Shown: piece by piece, positions 27,632-36,757 of the stretch
Position numbering within the stretch: position 1 is the stretch's first letter
How the letters are laid out: every line of letters starts with the position of its first letter
NCBI RefSeq assembly: GCF_018449435.1
Contig: NZ_JAHCMU010000018.1
Span: forward strand, 1 to 64,000
DNA from: Flagellimonas sp. 389
Lineage (GTDB): Bacteria; Bacteroidota; Bacteroidia; Flavobacteriales; Flavobacteriaceae
Direction of reading: 5' to 3'
DNA: 64,000 bases
Notes under the pieces: generated by a model
The model's database searches: none
Seen by the model: only the letters and a program-made list of their open reading frames with translations
What the model was told of the DNA's origin: nothing
Made by a program: the position numbers and the translations under genes

Positions 27632-28000
27632 AGTAAGTTTCTGTAAAGTAATTGCAAAATAGGGAAAGGAAGCCGGATTATAAAATGAGTTATTCAAAAA
27701 CCCTCCTAAATAATTACCAATCTTATAAGAAATTTGATTTCATTGCTCTTCGAGACACCTTAAATCCCAGCACTTTATAACGATTCAATATAATCCGATA
27801 GACGTTATTTTTTGGCACTTGTTGCAATAGTACCACTTTGTGTCTCAATCCATTTTCTTGGATTTAAAAGTACTTTTTAAGCAAAAATTAGCATTTCTTA
27901 AATATGATACTGACAATTGTCATCTTTATTATCGAGTCTAGCTACTAATTTCGAACTCTGTAATTAGTAAGTATTGTACAAAATAGTAATTGGATAAAAA
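27632..28000. promoter_or_regulatory. pflB promoter region with two symmetric elements
   Basis: This 369-bp gene-free stretch contains a perfect palindrome TGACAATTGTCA at 27911-27922. It also has an 8-bp inverted repeat TACTAATT (27943-27950) / AATTAGTA (27962-27969) with an 11-nt spacer, both within 90 bp of pflB. TGACA-type half-sites resemble CRP/FNR-family targets, which would suit anaerobic control; the actual factor is unknown. No clear TAnnTTTG element was found. Confidence 0.5.
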
Positions 28001-30226
28001 ATGGAAGTAAAACAATTTAAAGAAGGCATTTGGACGGAAAAAATTAATGTTAGGGATTTTGTGATCAATAACGTAGTCCCTTATCATGGTACACATCATT
28101 TTTTGACCGGGCCAAGTTTGAAAACCCAGCAACTATGGGATATTTGTAAAGAAGCTACAAAGGAAGAACGACAAAATAATGGTGTTCGTTCCTTGGATAC
28201 CGATACAATTTCAACGGTCAGTGCTTTTAACGCAGGATATATTGATCGAGAGAACGAGGTTATTGTTGGATTACAAACAGATGAACTTCTAAAACGTACA
28301 ATGAAGCCTTTTGGAGGTTTCAAAGTAGTGCAGAAAGCACTTTCCGAACATGGAGTACAGCCCAATGAGAATTTAACGGCTTTGTTCAGCAAATATGTTA
28401 AAACACATAACGACGGTGTTTTTGATGCGTACACATCAGAAATTAAAAAATACCGTTCCCTTGGTTTTTTAACCGGACTTCCAGACAATTATGCAAGGGG
28501 AAGAGTTATTGGTGACTATCGTAGAATCGCACTCTATGGTATAGACTTTTTGATTGCTTCCAAAATGCAGGATTTGGAAAACATAGAAGGTCCTATGAGC
28601 GATGCAGTAATTCGCTTGCGCGAAGAAGTATCGGAACAGATCAAGGCGCTCAAAGAAATGATCGAACTGGGCGATAAATATGACCTAAACCTTAGACGTC
28701 CGGCTCAAAATGCCCAAGAAGCAGTGCAATGGACCTATATGGCTTATCTCGCAGCTGTAAAAGAGCAGGATGGAGCGGCAATGTCCCTAGGTAATGTTTC
28801 TACGTTTTTGGATATTTTTATCGAGAACGATTTACAAGATGGACTTATTACCGAAGAGGAAGCACAAGAATTCATAGATCAGTTCGTAATGAAGTTGCGT
28901 ATGGTTCGTCATCTACGGATGGGAGCATACGATGAGATTTTTGCCGGTGATCCTACTTGGGTAACAGAAGCAATAGGAGGGATGTTTGCCGATGGCAGGA
29001 CCAAAGTGACCAAAACCTCGTTCCGTTTCTTGAATACCTTATATAATCTAGGGCCATCCCCAGAACCGAATATGACGATATTATGGTCTCAAGACCTGCC
29101 ACAGAACTTTAAGGATTATTGTTCCAAAGTCGCTATAGATACCTCGTCCATCCAGTTTGAGAACGATGAATTGATGCGAAACAACAGGGGGTCGGATGAC
29201 TATGGAATTGCGTGTTGTGTTTCGTACCAAGAACTTGGAAAATCAATACAGTTCTTTGGTGCCCGTACCAATCTCGCCAAAACATTGTTGTTGGCAATCA
29301 ACGGAGGCCGTTGCGAAATAACGGGGACCCAGATGGTAGATGGTATTGAAACGTTGGATGATACGTATTTGGATTTTGACAAAGTAATGGCCAATTATAA
29401 AGTAGCCATGAAAGAAGTTGCCCGTGTGTATAATGATTCTATGAACATTATCCATTACATGCATGATAAATACTATTATGAAAAGGCGCAAATGTCGTTG
29501 ATCGATACCAATCCAAATATTGATATCGCTTATGGTATTGCAGGTTTATCCATCGTAGCGGATTCACTTTCTGCTATCAAATATGCAAAAGTAAGACCCA
29601 TTAGAAATGAAGACGGATTGACTGTAGATTTTAAAATTGAAGGTGAGTTTCCTTGTTATGGTAATGACGATGACAGGGTAGACGAATTGGCGAAGAACGC
29701 GGTAGCCGATTTCAATTATGAATTGAAACAACTACCAGTTTATAAAAATGCGAATCCTACCATGTCCGTTTTGACCATAACATCAAATGTTGCTTACGGT
29801 AAGAAAACAGGTGCAACACCAGATGGCAGGGATAAGGGAGTTCCATTCGCGCCAGGTGCAAACCCAATGCACGGTCGAGATTCACAAGGTGCGATAGCTT
29901 CGTTGAATTCAGTTGCCAAAATTGATTATAACGATTCTCAAGATGGTATTTCGAACACCTTTTCAATTGTTCCAAAATCGTTAGGGGCCGATGAAGATGA
30001 CAGAATTGATAACCTATCAACAATTCTGGATGGTTATTTTTCCAGAAATGCACAACACGTTAATGTTAACGTATTGGATAAGGAAACGTTGTTGGATGCC
30101 ATGGAACGTCCCGAAGAGTATCCACAATTGACCATTAGGGTTTCAGGATACGCTGTCAATTTTGTAAGATTGACGCGGGAACAGCAAATGGAAGTAATAA
30201 CACGTTCCTTCCACGAATCAATGTAG
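28001..30226 (+). CDS. pflB: Formate C-acetyltransferase (pyruvate formate-lyase)
   Basis: A 741-residue glycyl-radical enzyme. The catalytic cysteine pair is in YGIACCVSY (Cys 405-406), and the radical glycine is in RVSGYAVNF (about Gly 716), 26 residues from the end as expected. It cleaves pyruvate with CoA to acetyl-CoA and formate under anoxia. The radical form is oxygen-sensitive, so the host must face micro-oxic or anoxic conditions. It is followed by its activase gene across a strong hairpin. Confidence 0.97.
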   Translation: MEVKQFKEGIWTEKINVRDFVINNVVPYHGTHHFLTGPSLKTQQLWDICKEATKEERQNNGVRSLDTDTISTVSAFNAGYIDRENEVIVGLQTDELLKRTMKPFGGFKVVQKALSEHGVQPNENLTALFSKYVKTHNDGVFDAYTSEIKKYRSLGFLTGLPDNYARGRVIGDYRRIALYGIDFLIASKMQDLENIEGPMSDAVIRLREEVSEQIKALKEMIELGDKYDLNLRRPAQNAQEAVQWTYMAYLAAVKEQDGAAMSLGNVSTFLDIFIENDLQDGLITEEEAQEFIDQFVMKLRMVRHLRMGAYDEIFAGDPTWVTEAIGGMFADGRTKVTKTSFRFLNTLYNLGPSPEPNMTILWSQDLPQNFKDYCSKVAIDTSSIQFENDELMRNNRGSDDYGIACCVSYQELGKSIQFFGARTNLAKTLLLAINGGRCEITGTQMVDGIETLDDTYLDFDKVMANYKVAMKEVARVYNDSMNIIHYMHDKYYYEKAQMSLIDTNPNIDIAYGIAGLSIVADSLSAIKYAKVRPIRNEDGLTVDFKIEGEFPCYGNDDDRVDELAKNAVADFNYELKQLPVYKNANPTMSVLTITSNVAYGKKTGATPDGRDKGVPFAPGANPMHGRDSQGAIASLNSVAKIDYNDSQDGISNTFSIVPKSLGADEDDRIDNLSTILDGYFSRNAQHVNVNVLDKETLLDAMERPEEYPQLTIRVSGYAVNFVRLTREQQMEVITRSFHESM

Positions 30227-30244
30227 ATCCATTAGTATTTTGTA

Positions 30245-30292
30245 AGCATCTGGAGAGAAGCGTAAAGATTTCTTTCCAGATGCTAATTTTTT
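30245..30292 (+). terminator. Terminator/attenuator hairpin between pflB and pflA
   Basis: The arm at 30245-30259 (AGCATCTGGAGAGAA) pairs with 30270-30284 (TTCTTTCCAGATGCT) over 15 bp with one G-U pair and a 10-nt loop. TTTTTT follows at 30287-30292. It starts 19 bp after the pflB stop and should let only part of the transcripts reach pflA. Confidence 0.85.
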
Positions 30293-30302
30293 AACCAATT
30301 TA

Positions 30303-31058
30303 CTGCTTATCATACCAGAAGAACACACCTTACGGGTACATTCCATTGAATCGTTTGGAACACATGACGGTCCTGGAATACGGCTTGTCATATTTTTACA
30401 AGGCTGCAAATTAAAATGTGTATACTGCCATAACCCAGACACTATAGACATGTCTGGAGGAAAGGAATATCCCATTGAAGAACTTGTGGAAATGGCCTTG
30501 AAAATGAAATCCTATTTTGGAAAAAAAGGAGGGGTCACAGTTTCGGGAGGTGAACCTTTGCTCCAATCCAAGGAACTGGTCTCCTTTTTTAAAAGGCTTA
30601 AGGAAGAAGGCATCCATACAAACTTGGATACCAACGGTAGAATTCTAAATCATTTTGCAAAAGAATTGTTGGACGATTATACTGATTTGGTCATGTTGGA
30701 TATTAAACACATGACAGAAGAAGGGTTTGAACGCATTACCGGTATGAAGAACAAGGAAACCACCTTCAATCTGGCAAAGCATAGGGAAGCTTCAGGAAAA
30801 AAGATGTGGCTTAGGTATGTACTCATACCCAATATTACCAACCATGCCGACCTTTTGCACCATATGGGAAAATATTTCAAAAATTACAAAACCATTGAAA
30901 AGATAGAGCTGCAACCTTACCACAAACTAGGGGTTCATAAATGGGAAGCGTTAGGATGGGAATATCAATTAAAAGATGCTAGGGAAAACACTGAGGAAGA
31001 AATACAAGAAGCCGTAGCTATACTAAAAAACTATTTTAAAGAAGTGAAAATCAATTAA
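30303..31058 (+). CDS. pflA: Pyruvate formate-lyase activating enzyme (radical SAM)
   Basis: About 250 residues. The radical-SAM cluster CKLKCVYCHN (the CX3CX2C form) is preceded by RVHSIESFGTHDGPGIR, which aligns with the N-terminus of E. coli PflA. GGVTVSGGEPLLQ and LRYVLIPNITNH follow. The frame opens after the TAA at 30243 and contains no ATG, GTG or TTG before 30450, yet the iron-sulfur motif lies upstream of 30450. The start must therefore be non-canonical: CTG 30303 is my best guess, with ATC 30309 or ATA 30312 as alternatives. A base error in the sequence is also possible. It installs the glycyl radical on PflB. Confidence 0.85.
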   Translation: MLIIPEEHTLRVHSIESFGTHDGPGIRLVIFLQGCKLKCVYCHNPDTIDMSGGKEYPIEELVEMALKMKSYFGKKGGVTVSGGEPLLQSKELVSFFKRLKEEGIHTNLDTNGRILNHFAKELLDDYTDLVMLDIKHMTEEGFERITGMKNKETTFNLAKHREASGKKMWLRYVLIPNITNHADLLHHMGKYFKNYKTIEKIELQPYHKLGVHKWEALGWEYQLKDARENTEEEIQEAVAILKNYFKEVKIN

Positions 31059-31227
31059 AAAGGTTCTAAAAATACCGCCTAAACTTAGAAAATATTTAAA
31101 ACCATAGTGTTGCCTTATTGTTTAAAAGTTATTGACAGAAATCTTAGCAGGATAAATTCTATAAGGTTGACTGTTGTTGAAAAGCTTTGGACATAACCAA
31201 TTTGGCTTCCGGAAATAGCCAATCTAA

Positions 31228-32727
31228 ATGACCTATAAAAAACTGCATAAAAAAGCTTCAGAATTTGCCACAAGAACCGAATATTTAGACCACGAACTGC
31301 AAATCATGAAGCCTCGAAGGTACCGATTGAATCTTCCGGGTAGGGATTTCAGATTTGAATGGGAAGATTTGGTACCAGCTTTAGCGGGAACCATTGGAAT
31401 TATTGCCATGTATTCCTCTGTAATGATGGCTTGGGCAGATGGATTGACCCAAGCTTGGGATCACATAACATTGGGCAAAGAGTTTGCTATTGAGGTATCT
31501 CGGGTAGAGATGTTGATTCCTGCCTTGTTGTTTGTCATTCTGGCTTCTGGTTTTTTTAATCCTAGGGCAAATTTAGCAGGTAACCATGGCCCAATGATTC
31601 CATTAATTGCCAGTATTGCTTTGGCAGGGGCACACCCCTTGGCACTGGCTATTTTAATTGGAATATTTGGGCTTTTGCTCAGTATTTTCAAGGGAGGTTC
31701 CCGTTTGGTCAACCTCACCAGCAAAGGCGTCGCAGGAGGGTTGTTGATTTTCTTGGGCTTCACGGGGTCATTGAGTCAAATTAAGACGATCCAATCTTGG
31801 GGTATGGGGCTTGAATCAACAGCTATCGAAACGGGATCTTTGGGATTTCTAGGATTGGTCATTTTAGCTGTTACGGTAGTTCTGTACAGCTATCTTGCCC
31901 GAATCGATAAGCGTTGGTTGGCCATTCCTGTTTGCGCTATTGCCGCCTTAGCGGTAGCCCTTGTTGGTGGTGCCGGCTTTGATTTACAGTTTACTACCGA
32001 AATGGGATTGCCAAATCTTAATCCAGCGTATTGGTGGGGCAGTACCGAAGAGGGCTGGATGCTCGGTTTACCAAATACGCAACATTTTATTGCCTCTTTG
32101 CCGTTCGCCATTTTAGCAGTTGCCATGTGGTCCCCAGATTTTTTGGGACACCGTATTTTTCAGGAAATGAACTATCCCAAGAATTCTGAAAAAGTGTTGA
32201 TGGACGTTGATGATACCATGACCATGTGTTCTTTTAGACAAATGGTAGGTACGGCCGTTGGTGGGGGTAACATTACATCATCTTGGGGTACTTATATGAT
32301 TCCGGCTGCGATTGCCAAAAGACCAATTCCCGCAGGTGCTATCCTTCTTGGTTTAATTGTGATGGCCGTTGCTATTTTGGGAAGTCCTATGGATGTTGCA
32401 GTTTGGCCACCGGTTCGATGTATTGCCTTGCTCGTTGGGGTATTCCTGCCATTGATCGAAGCTGGGGTGCAAATGATAAAACGAAGTGCCTGTGCACAAG
32501 CAGCGGGCATTTGCATTTTTGCTGCAATGGTTACAAACCCCGTATTGGCGTGGGCATTGGCCATGTTTTTGGACAATAATGGGTTAATCGGCGATAAGGA
32601 AAGAGCAAAGAAACTATCCAAAATAGACAAATGGGTCATTCCATTAAGTATATTGACCATATGTGTAATGGCAGTTCTTTCCGTCGGAATGTTAAAAGGG
32701 ACCTATGGTATTTTGGCGTTTCTTTGA
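31228..32727 (+). CDS. DUF3360-family membrane permease
   Basis: A 499-residue polytopic protein with about 11-13 hydrophobic segments. The cytoplasmic N-terminus carries the family signature YLDHELQIMKPRRYR. AGNHGPMIPLIASIALAGAHP, KGGSRLVNLTSKGVAGGLL and VGTAVGGGNITSSWGTYMIPAA resemble the substrate-binding half-helix regions of UraA/SulP-type transporters. The substrate is unknown. It follows pflA after 169 bp and may be transcribed on its own. Confidence 0.8.
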   Translation: MTYKKLHKKASEFATRTEYLDHELQIMKPRRYRLNLPGRDFRFEWEDLVPALAGTIGIIAMYSSVMMAWADGLTQAWDHITLGKEFAIEVSRVEMLIPALLFVILASGFFNPRANLAGNHGPMIPLIASIALAGAHPLALAILIGIFGLLLSIFKGGSRLVNLTSKGVAGGLLIFLGFTGSLSQIKTIQSWGMGLESTAIETGSLGFLGLVILAVTVVLYSYLARIDKRWLAIPVCAIAALAVALVGGAGFDLQFTTEMGLPNLNPAYWWGSTEEGWMLGLPNTQHFIASLPFAILAVAMWSPDFLGHRIFQEMNYPKNSEKVLMDVDDTMTMCSFRQMVGTAVGGGNITSSWGTYMIPAAIAKRPIPAGAILLGLIVMAVAILGSPMDVAVWPPVRCIALLVGVFLPLIEAGVQMIKRSACAQAAGICIFAAMVTNPVLAWALAMFLDNNGLIGDKERAKKLSKIDKWVIPLSILTICVMAVLSVGMLKGTYGILAFL

Positions 32728-32772
32728 GCGTGACTTAGATATATTTGTTCGGTTTGATTAAGATTGTTTGCT

Positions 32773-32828
32773 TTAACCATTAACCATTAACCATTAACCA
32801 TTAACCATTAACCATTAACCATTAACCA
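32773..32828. repeat. Heptanucleotide tandem repeat (TTAACCA) x8
   Basis: Eight perfect head-to-tail copies of TTAACCA span the spacer between the convergent DUF3360 and purL genes, ending 1 bp before the purL stop codon. The array is outside the reading frames, so length changes would not alter protein. Confidence 0.95.
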
Positions 32829-32829
32829 C

Positions 32830-35800
32830 TTAACTATGCTCCTGCACCCATTTTCTAGCATTCATAAACGCTTCCAACCATGGAGAAACTTCGTCATTTC
32901 TATCCTTTGGATAATGTGCCCAGTTCCATGGAAATGTAGAACGCTCTATATGGGGCATGGTCACTAAATGGCGTCCGGTCTTATCGCATAACATGGCCGT
33001 GTTGTAGTCACTTCCATTAGGGTTGGCAGGATAGCTTTCATACCCATACTTGGCAACAATGTCATAGTTGTCTTCAGATAAGGGGAGACTAAATTTCCCT
33101 TCTCCATGCGAAATCCATACGCCTAAGGTCGTACCCGCTAAAGAAGATAACATCACCGAATGGTTCTCCTGTATTTTTACCGACGTGAAATTACTTTCAT
33201 GCTTGCCCGAATCATTATACGTCATTTTGGCTAGCTTTTCATGCTCTGGATTGATCATATCCAGCTCCAAGAACAATTGGCACCCGTTACAGATTCCAAT
33301 AGATAATGTATCGGGCCTTGCAAAAAAGTTTTTTAATGCTTTATTGGCCTTTTCGTTGTATTTGAAAGCTCCGGCCCATCCTTTGGCACTGCCCAAAACA
33401 TCAGAGTTTGAAAAACCGCCTACGGCCCCTATGAACTGTATCTCCTCCAATGTTTCTCTCCCCGAAATCAAATCGGTCATGTGTACATCCTTTACATCAA
33501 AACCGGCCAGATACATGGCACTGGCCATTTCTCGTTCAGAATTACTTCCTTTTTCTCGAAGAATCGCAGCTTTTGGACGGTGACTGAGCGAAGTCGAAGC
33601 CACCAATGCTGTTCCCTGAGCGGAGTCGAAGGGAATAGTACCCTTAAAATCTTTGGGGAAAACATATTTTAGCGGTTGATTTTTGTAATTATCAAATCGG
33701 TCTTTTGCCAATCCATTAGCGGTTTGCTTGTCATCCAAAAGATAGGAAGTGTTGAACCAAGCATCGCGTAAAGACGGAATATTGAGTCCTATTTCTATTC
33801 CATCATTTCTGATGTTTAACATATCCGAAGCTACAACAGTACCAATGTTTGAAAATTGAATTCCTGCATCATGAAGTACTTTTTCTATCGAGGTATCTTT
33901 GGATTGAAACACGATTCCAGCATTTTCGGAAAATAAGAGTTTAATGATATCCGCTTCTCCTAGACCGGATACATCTAAATTGGCCCCAAGCTGTGTATCG
34001 GCAAAACACATTTCCAACAAGGTGGTAATCAATCCGCCAGAAGCTACATCGTGCCCCGCTAGAATTTGACCATCTTTGATTAATTCCTGTATGGTATTAA
34101 AGACTAGCTTCAGATAACCAGAATCCAGTACCGAAGGAGCTTCATCTCCGATTTCGTTCAATATTTGACTAAAGGAAGAGCCTCCCAATTTAAAATCATC
34201 CTTGGAAATATTAATGTAGTAGATATCCCCACCGTCTTTCTGAAGAACAGGTTCGACTATTTTGGTAATGTCATTGCAATTTCCGGCAGCAGAGATAATA
34301 ACGGTTCCAGGGGAAATCACATCACCGTCTTTATACTTTTGCTTCATGGACAGTGAATCCTTTCCAGTTGGCACATTGATACCGAGTTCTATAGAAAACT
34401 CAGATATTGCTTTTACTGCTTCGTACAATCTGGCATCTTCACCTTCGTTTTTGCAGGGCCACATCCAGTTTGCGGACAAGGAAACGGATTGTAGACCATC
34501 CTTCAACGGGGCCCATACCATATTTGTAAGTGCTTCGGCAATACTGTTTTTGCTTCCAGCACTTGGATTGATCAAACCTGAAATAGGGGAGTGCCCTATA
34601 CTAGTGGCGACACCTTCTTTTCCTTTAAAATCCAAGGCCATCACTCCACAATTATTTAGTGGGAGTTGCAAAGGACCTACACATTGTTGTTTGGCTACGC
34701 GACCACCTACACAACGGTCCACTTTGTTGGTAAGCCAATCTTTACAGGCTACCGCTTCCAATTGTAAGACCTGCTCCAGATACTCATGAAAATGTTCCAA
34801 TGTGTACGAAAGCGCTGGATAATTCCTTACTATGGTTTTATCGTCCAGTATGGTCTTTGGAGAACTTCCGAACATATCGGATAGCTCCAAATCCATTGGT
34901 TTTTCATTGGATTTTTTAGATTCAAAAGTAAATCGGTGGTCACCCGTTACTTCACCAACATTATACATTGGGGAACGTTCTCGCTTTGCTATTTTATCCA
35001 ATAATTCCAAATCTTGTTCGCCAATGACCAGTCCCATCCGTTCTTGGGATTCGTTGCCGATAAGTTCTTTGGCAGATAGGGTAGGGTCACCAACGGGAAG
35101 TTTATCGGTATTTATTTTACCTCCGGTTTCTTCTACTAGCTCCGACAGGCAGTTCAAGTGTCCACCAGCACCATGATCATGGATGGAAACAATAGGGTTT
35201 TGATGACTTTCCACCATACCACGAATGGCATTCGATGCACGTTTTTGCATCTCTGGGTTGGAACGTTGAACTGCATTTAATTCAATGGCCGAACTAAACG
35301 CTCCTGTATCTGCACTTGACACGGCAGCACCACCCATTCCTATACGGTAGTTGTCGCCACCTAAAATAACAATTTTATCTCCCTGCTTTGGGGTGTCCTT
35401 CAATGCTTGCTCAACCTTTCCATATCCGATACCGCCAGCTAGCATGATTACTTTATCAAAACCTAATCGTCTTGCTTCCTCCTCGTGTTCAAAAGTGAGT
35501 ACGGACCCAGCAATTAGGGGCTGTCCAAATTTATTTCCAAAATCTGAAGCCCCATTGGATGCCTTTATCAAAATGTCCATTGGAGTTTGGTAGAGCCATT
35601 CCCGCTCCTGCATTCCGTTTTCCCAAGGCCTGTTCTCCTCCAATCTGGAATAGGAAGTCATGTACACGGCAGTACCGGCTAACGGTAACGAGCCCTTACC
35701 ACCAGCCAAACGATCTCTTATTTCTCCTCCCGAACCTGTGGCAGCTCCATTAAAGGGTTCCACTGTTGTCGGAAAGTTATGGGTTTCCGCTTTTAAGGAT

Positions 35801-36543
35801 AAAACGGACTGAAATTCAGCTTCTTCATAAAAATCAGGCTTATCGGCGCTTTTGGGGGCAAACTGAACTACCTTTGGTCCTTTTATAAAGGCTACGTTAT
35901 CCTTATAAGCGGAAACGATATCGTTTGGATGCTTTTCGGATGTTTTTTTGATGAGTTTGAAGAGTGATGAGGGCATTTCCTGTCCATCAATAATAAAAGT
36001 GCCGTTGAAGATTTTATGGCGGCAATGCTCGGAGTTGACTTGGCTAAAGCCGAAAACCTCGGAATCCGTTAGTTTTCTTCCCAGTTTTTTGGACAGGTTT
36101 TCTAGATACGCTACTTCATCTTTGCTAAGTGCTAAGCCTTCCTTTTCATTGTAGGCTGCTATATCATCAATCTCTAAAATCGCTTCGGGAGTAATGTCAA
36201 TCGTAAAGATATCTTGGTTCAATCCGTTGTATTTCTGAAAAAGCATGGGGTCGTACTCGGTGTGTGCTTCTTCAATGGCATGAAATTCTTCAATTCTAAT
36301 AATTCCAGCAATGCCCATGTTTTGGGTAATCTCCGTGGCATTGGTACTCCAAGGGGTTACCATGGCTGCTCGGGGACCAACAAAAAAGGCGTCAAGAGAC
36401 GCCAAAGGTGTTTTATTCGCTCCCGAAACGAGTTCGGGACAGGCAAACAACCATGTTAGTTTTTCAATGTCTTTTTGTGCAATTTCTTGTGCGGTTTGGA
36501 CGGCGAATACTTTAGTTGCCACATCTCCAAAGAAATGAATCAT
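32830..36543 (-). CDS. purL: Phosphoribosylformylglycinamidine synthase (single-chain)
   Basis: 1237 residues, the long PurL form with an N-terminal PurS-like part, a central synthetase (EAETHNFPT-type SLKAETHNFPTTVEPFNGA, then HDHGAGGHLNCL) and a C-terminal glutamine amidotransferase (SIGICNGCQLFLELD with the nucleophilic Cys, MPHIERSTFPWNW). It makes FGAM in de novo purine synthesis. Two inserted peptides look foreign. ACPELVSGANKT near residue 37 and FDSAQGTALVASTSLSHR near 980 are encoded by hairpin/REP-like DNA and lie in probable linkers, so the enzyme should still work. Confidence 0.96.
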   Translation of the reverse strand: MIHFFGDVATKVFAVQTAQEIAQKDIEKLTWLFACPELVSGANKTPLASLDAFFVGPRAAMVTPWSTNATEITQNMGIAGIIRIEEFHAIEEAHTEYDPMLFQKYNGLNQDIFTIDITPEAILEIDDIAAYNEKEGLALSKDEVAYLENLSKKLGRKLTDSEVFGFSQVNSEHCRHKIFNGTFIIDGQEMPSSLFKLIKKTSEKHPNDIVSAYKDNVAFIKGPKVVQFAPKSADKPDFYEEAEFQSVLSLKAETHNFPTTVEPFNGAATGSGGEIRDRLAGGKGSLPLAGTAVYMTSYSRLEENRPWENGMQEREWLYQTPMDILIKASNGASDFGNKFGQPLIAGSVLTFEHEEEARRLGFDKVIMLAGGIGYGKVEQALKDTPKQGDKIVILGGDNYRIGMGGAAVSSADTGAFSSAIELNAVQRSNPEMQKRASNAIRGMVESHQNPIVSIHDHGAGGHLNCLSELVEETGGKINTDKLPVGDPTLSAKELIGNESQERMGLVIGEQDLELLDKIAKRERSPMYNVGEVTGDHRFTFESKKSNEKPMDLELSDMFGSSPKTILDDKTIVRNYPALSYTLEHFHEYLEQVLQLEAVACKDWLTNKVDRCVGGRVAKQQCVGPLQLPLNNCGVMALDFKGKEGVATSIGHSPISGLINPSAGSKNSIAEALTNMVWAPLKDGLQSVSLSANWMWPCKNEGEDARLYEAVKAISEFSIELGINVPTGKDSLSMKQKYKDGDVISPGTVIISAAGNCNDITKIVEPVLQKDGGDIYYINISKDDFKLGGSSFSQILNEIGDEAPSVLDSGYLKLVFNTIQELIKDGQILAGHDVASGGLITTLLEMCFADTQLGANLDVSGLGEADIIKLLFSENAGIVFQSKDTSIEKVLHDAGIQFSNIGTVVASDMLNIRNDGIEIGLNIPSLRDAWFNTSYLLDDKQTANGLAKDRFDNYKNQPLKYVFPKDFKGTIPFDSAQGTALVASTSLSHRPKAAILREKGSNSEREMASAMYLAGFDVKDVHMTDLISGRETLEEIQFIGAVGGFSNSDVLGSAKGWAGAFKYNEKANKALKNFFARPDTLSIGICNGCQLFLELDMINPEHEKLAKMTYNDSGKHESNFTSVKIQENHSVMLSSLAGTTLGVWISHGEGKFSLPLSEDNYDIVAKYGYESYPANPNGSDYNTAMLCDKTGRHLVTMPHIERSTFPWNWAHYPKDRNDEVSPWLEAFMNARKWVQEHS
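33579..33635. repeat. REP-like pair inserted in frame in purL
   Basis: Copy A (33579-33604) has GGTG and CACC ends around TGAGCGAAGTCGAAG. Copy B (33612-33635) has TTCCC and GGGAA ends around TGAGCGGAGTCGAAG. The cores differ at one base. The pair encodes the linker before the PurL amidotransferase domain. Confidence 0.8.
36421..36439. repeat. Hairpin element inserted in frame near the purL start
   Basis: TCCCGAA (36421-36427) and TTCGGGA (36433-36439) form a perfect 7-bp stem with a 5-nt loop. It encodes the CPELVSG peptide of PurL, a peptide that looks foreign in the family. Confidence 0.7.
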
Positions 36544-36665
36544 ACAGTTTGCTGATTGAACGGATTAAGAAAGTGCAAATTTACAAGTTTAGCTTGGATT
36601 TTGATCTATAGCCTAAGGGAGTTGTTAACTAGGAAGTGTTGATAGATTAATATCAAAAGTTATAT

Positions 36666-36718
36666 GAAGTTTTAAACTTCGTACTACTCACTTTTTGTTA
36701 TTTGAAGTCTGAGACTTC
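36666..36718. repeat. Palindrome doublet between purL and the methylase cassette
   Basis: GAAGTTTTAAACTTC (36666-36680) and GAAGTCTGAGACTTC (36704-36718) are both palindromic and share GAAGT and ACTTC ends, 38 bp apart start-to-start. They sit at the border of the AT-rich methylase/ParB cassette. Confidence 0.7.
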
Positions 36719-36757
36719 GAAGAGCTGGGCAAATAAACATTTTGATATATGATTTCT

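Noticed and set aside
30450..31058. pflA starting at ATG 30450
   Set aside because: This would drop the CX3CX2C cluster that defines the enzyme.
32773..32828. Possible CRISPR array
   Set aside because: The units are 7 bp long, perfectly contiguous and have no spacers; it is a simple tandem repeat.
33579..33635. Possible CRISPR repeat pair
   Set aside because: Only two copies, palindrome-ended, inside a coding frame; fits a REP-like pair.
34262..35176. Plus-strand frames of 175 and 114 codons inside purL
   Set aside because: Fully antisense to conserved PurL motifs, with serine/proline-rich shadow composition.
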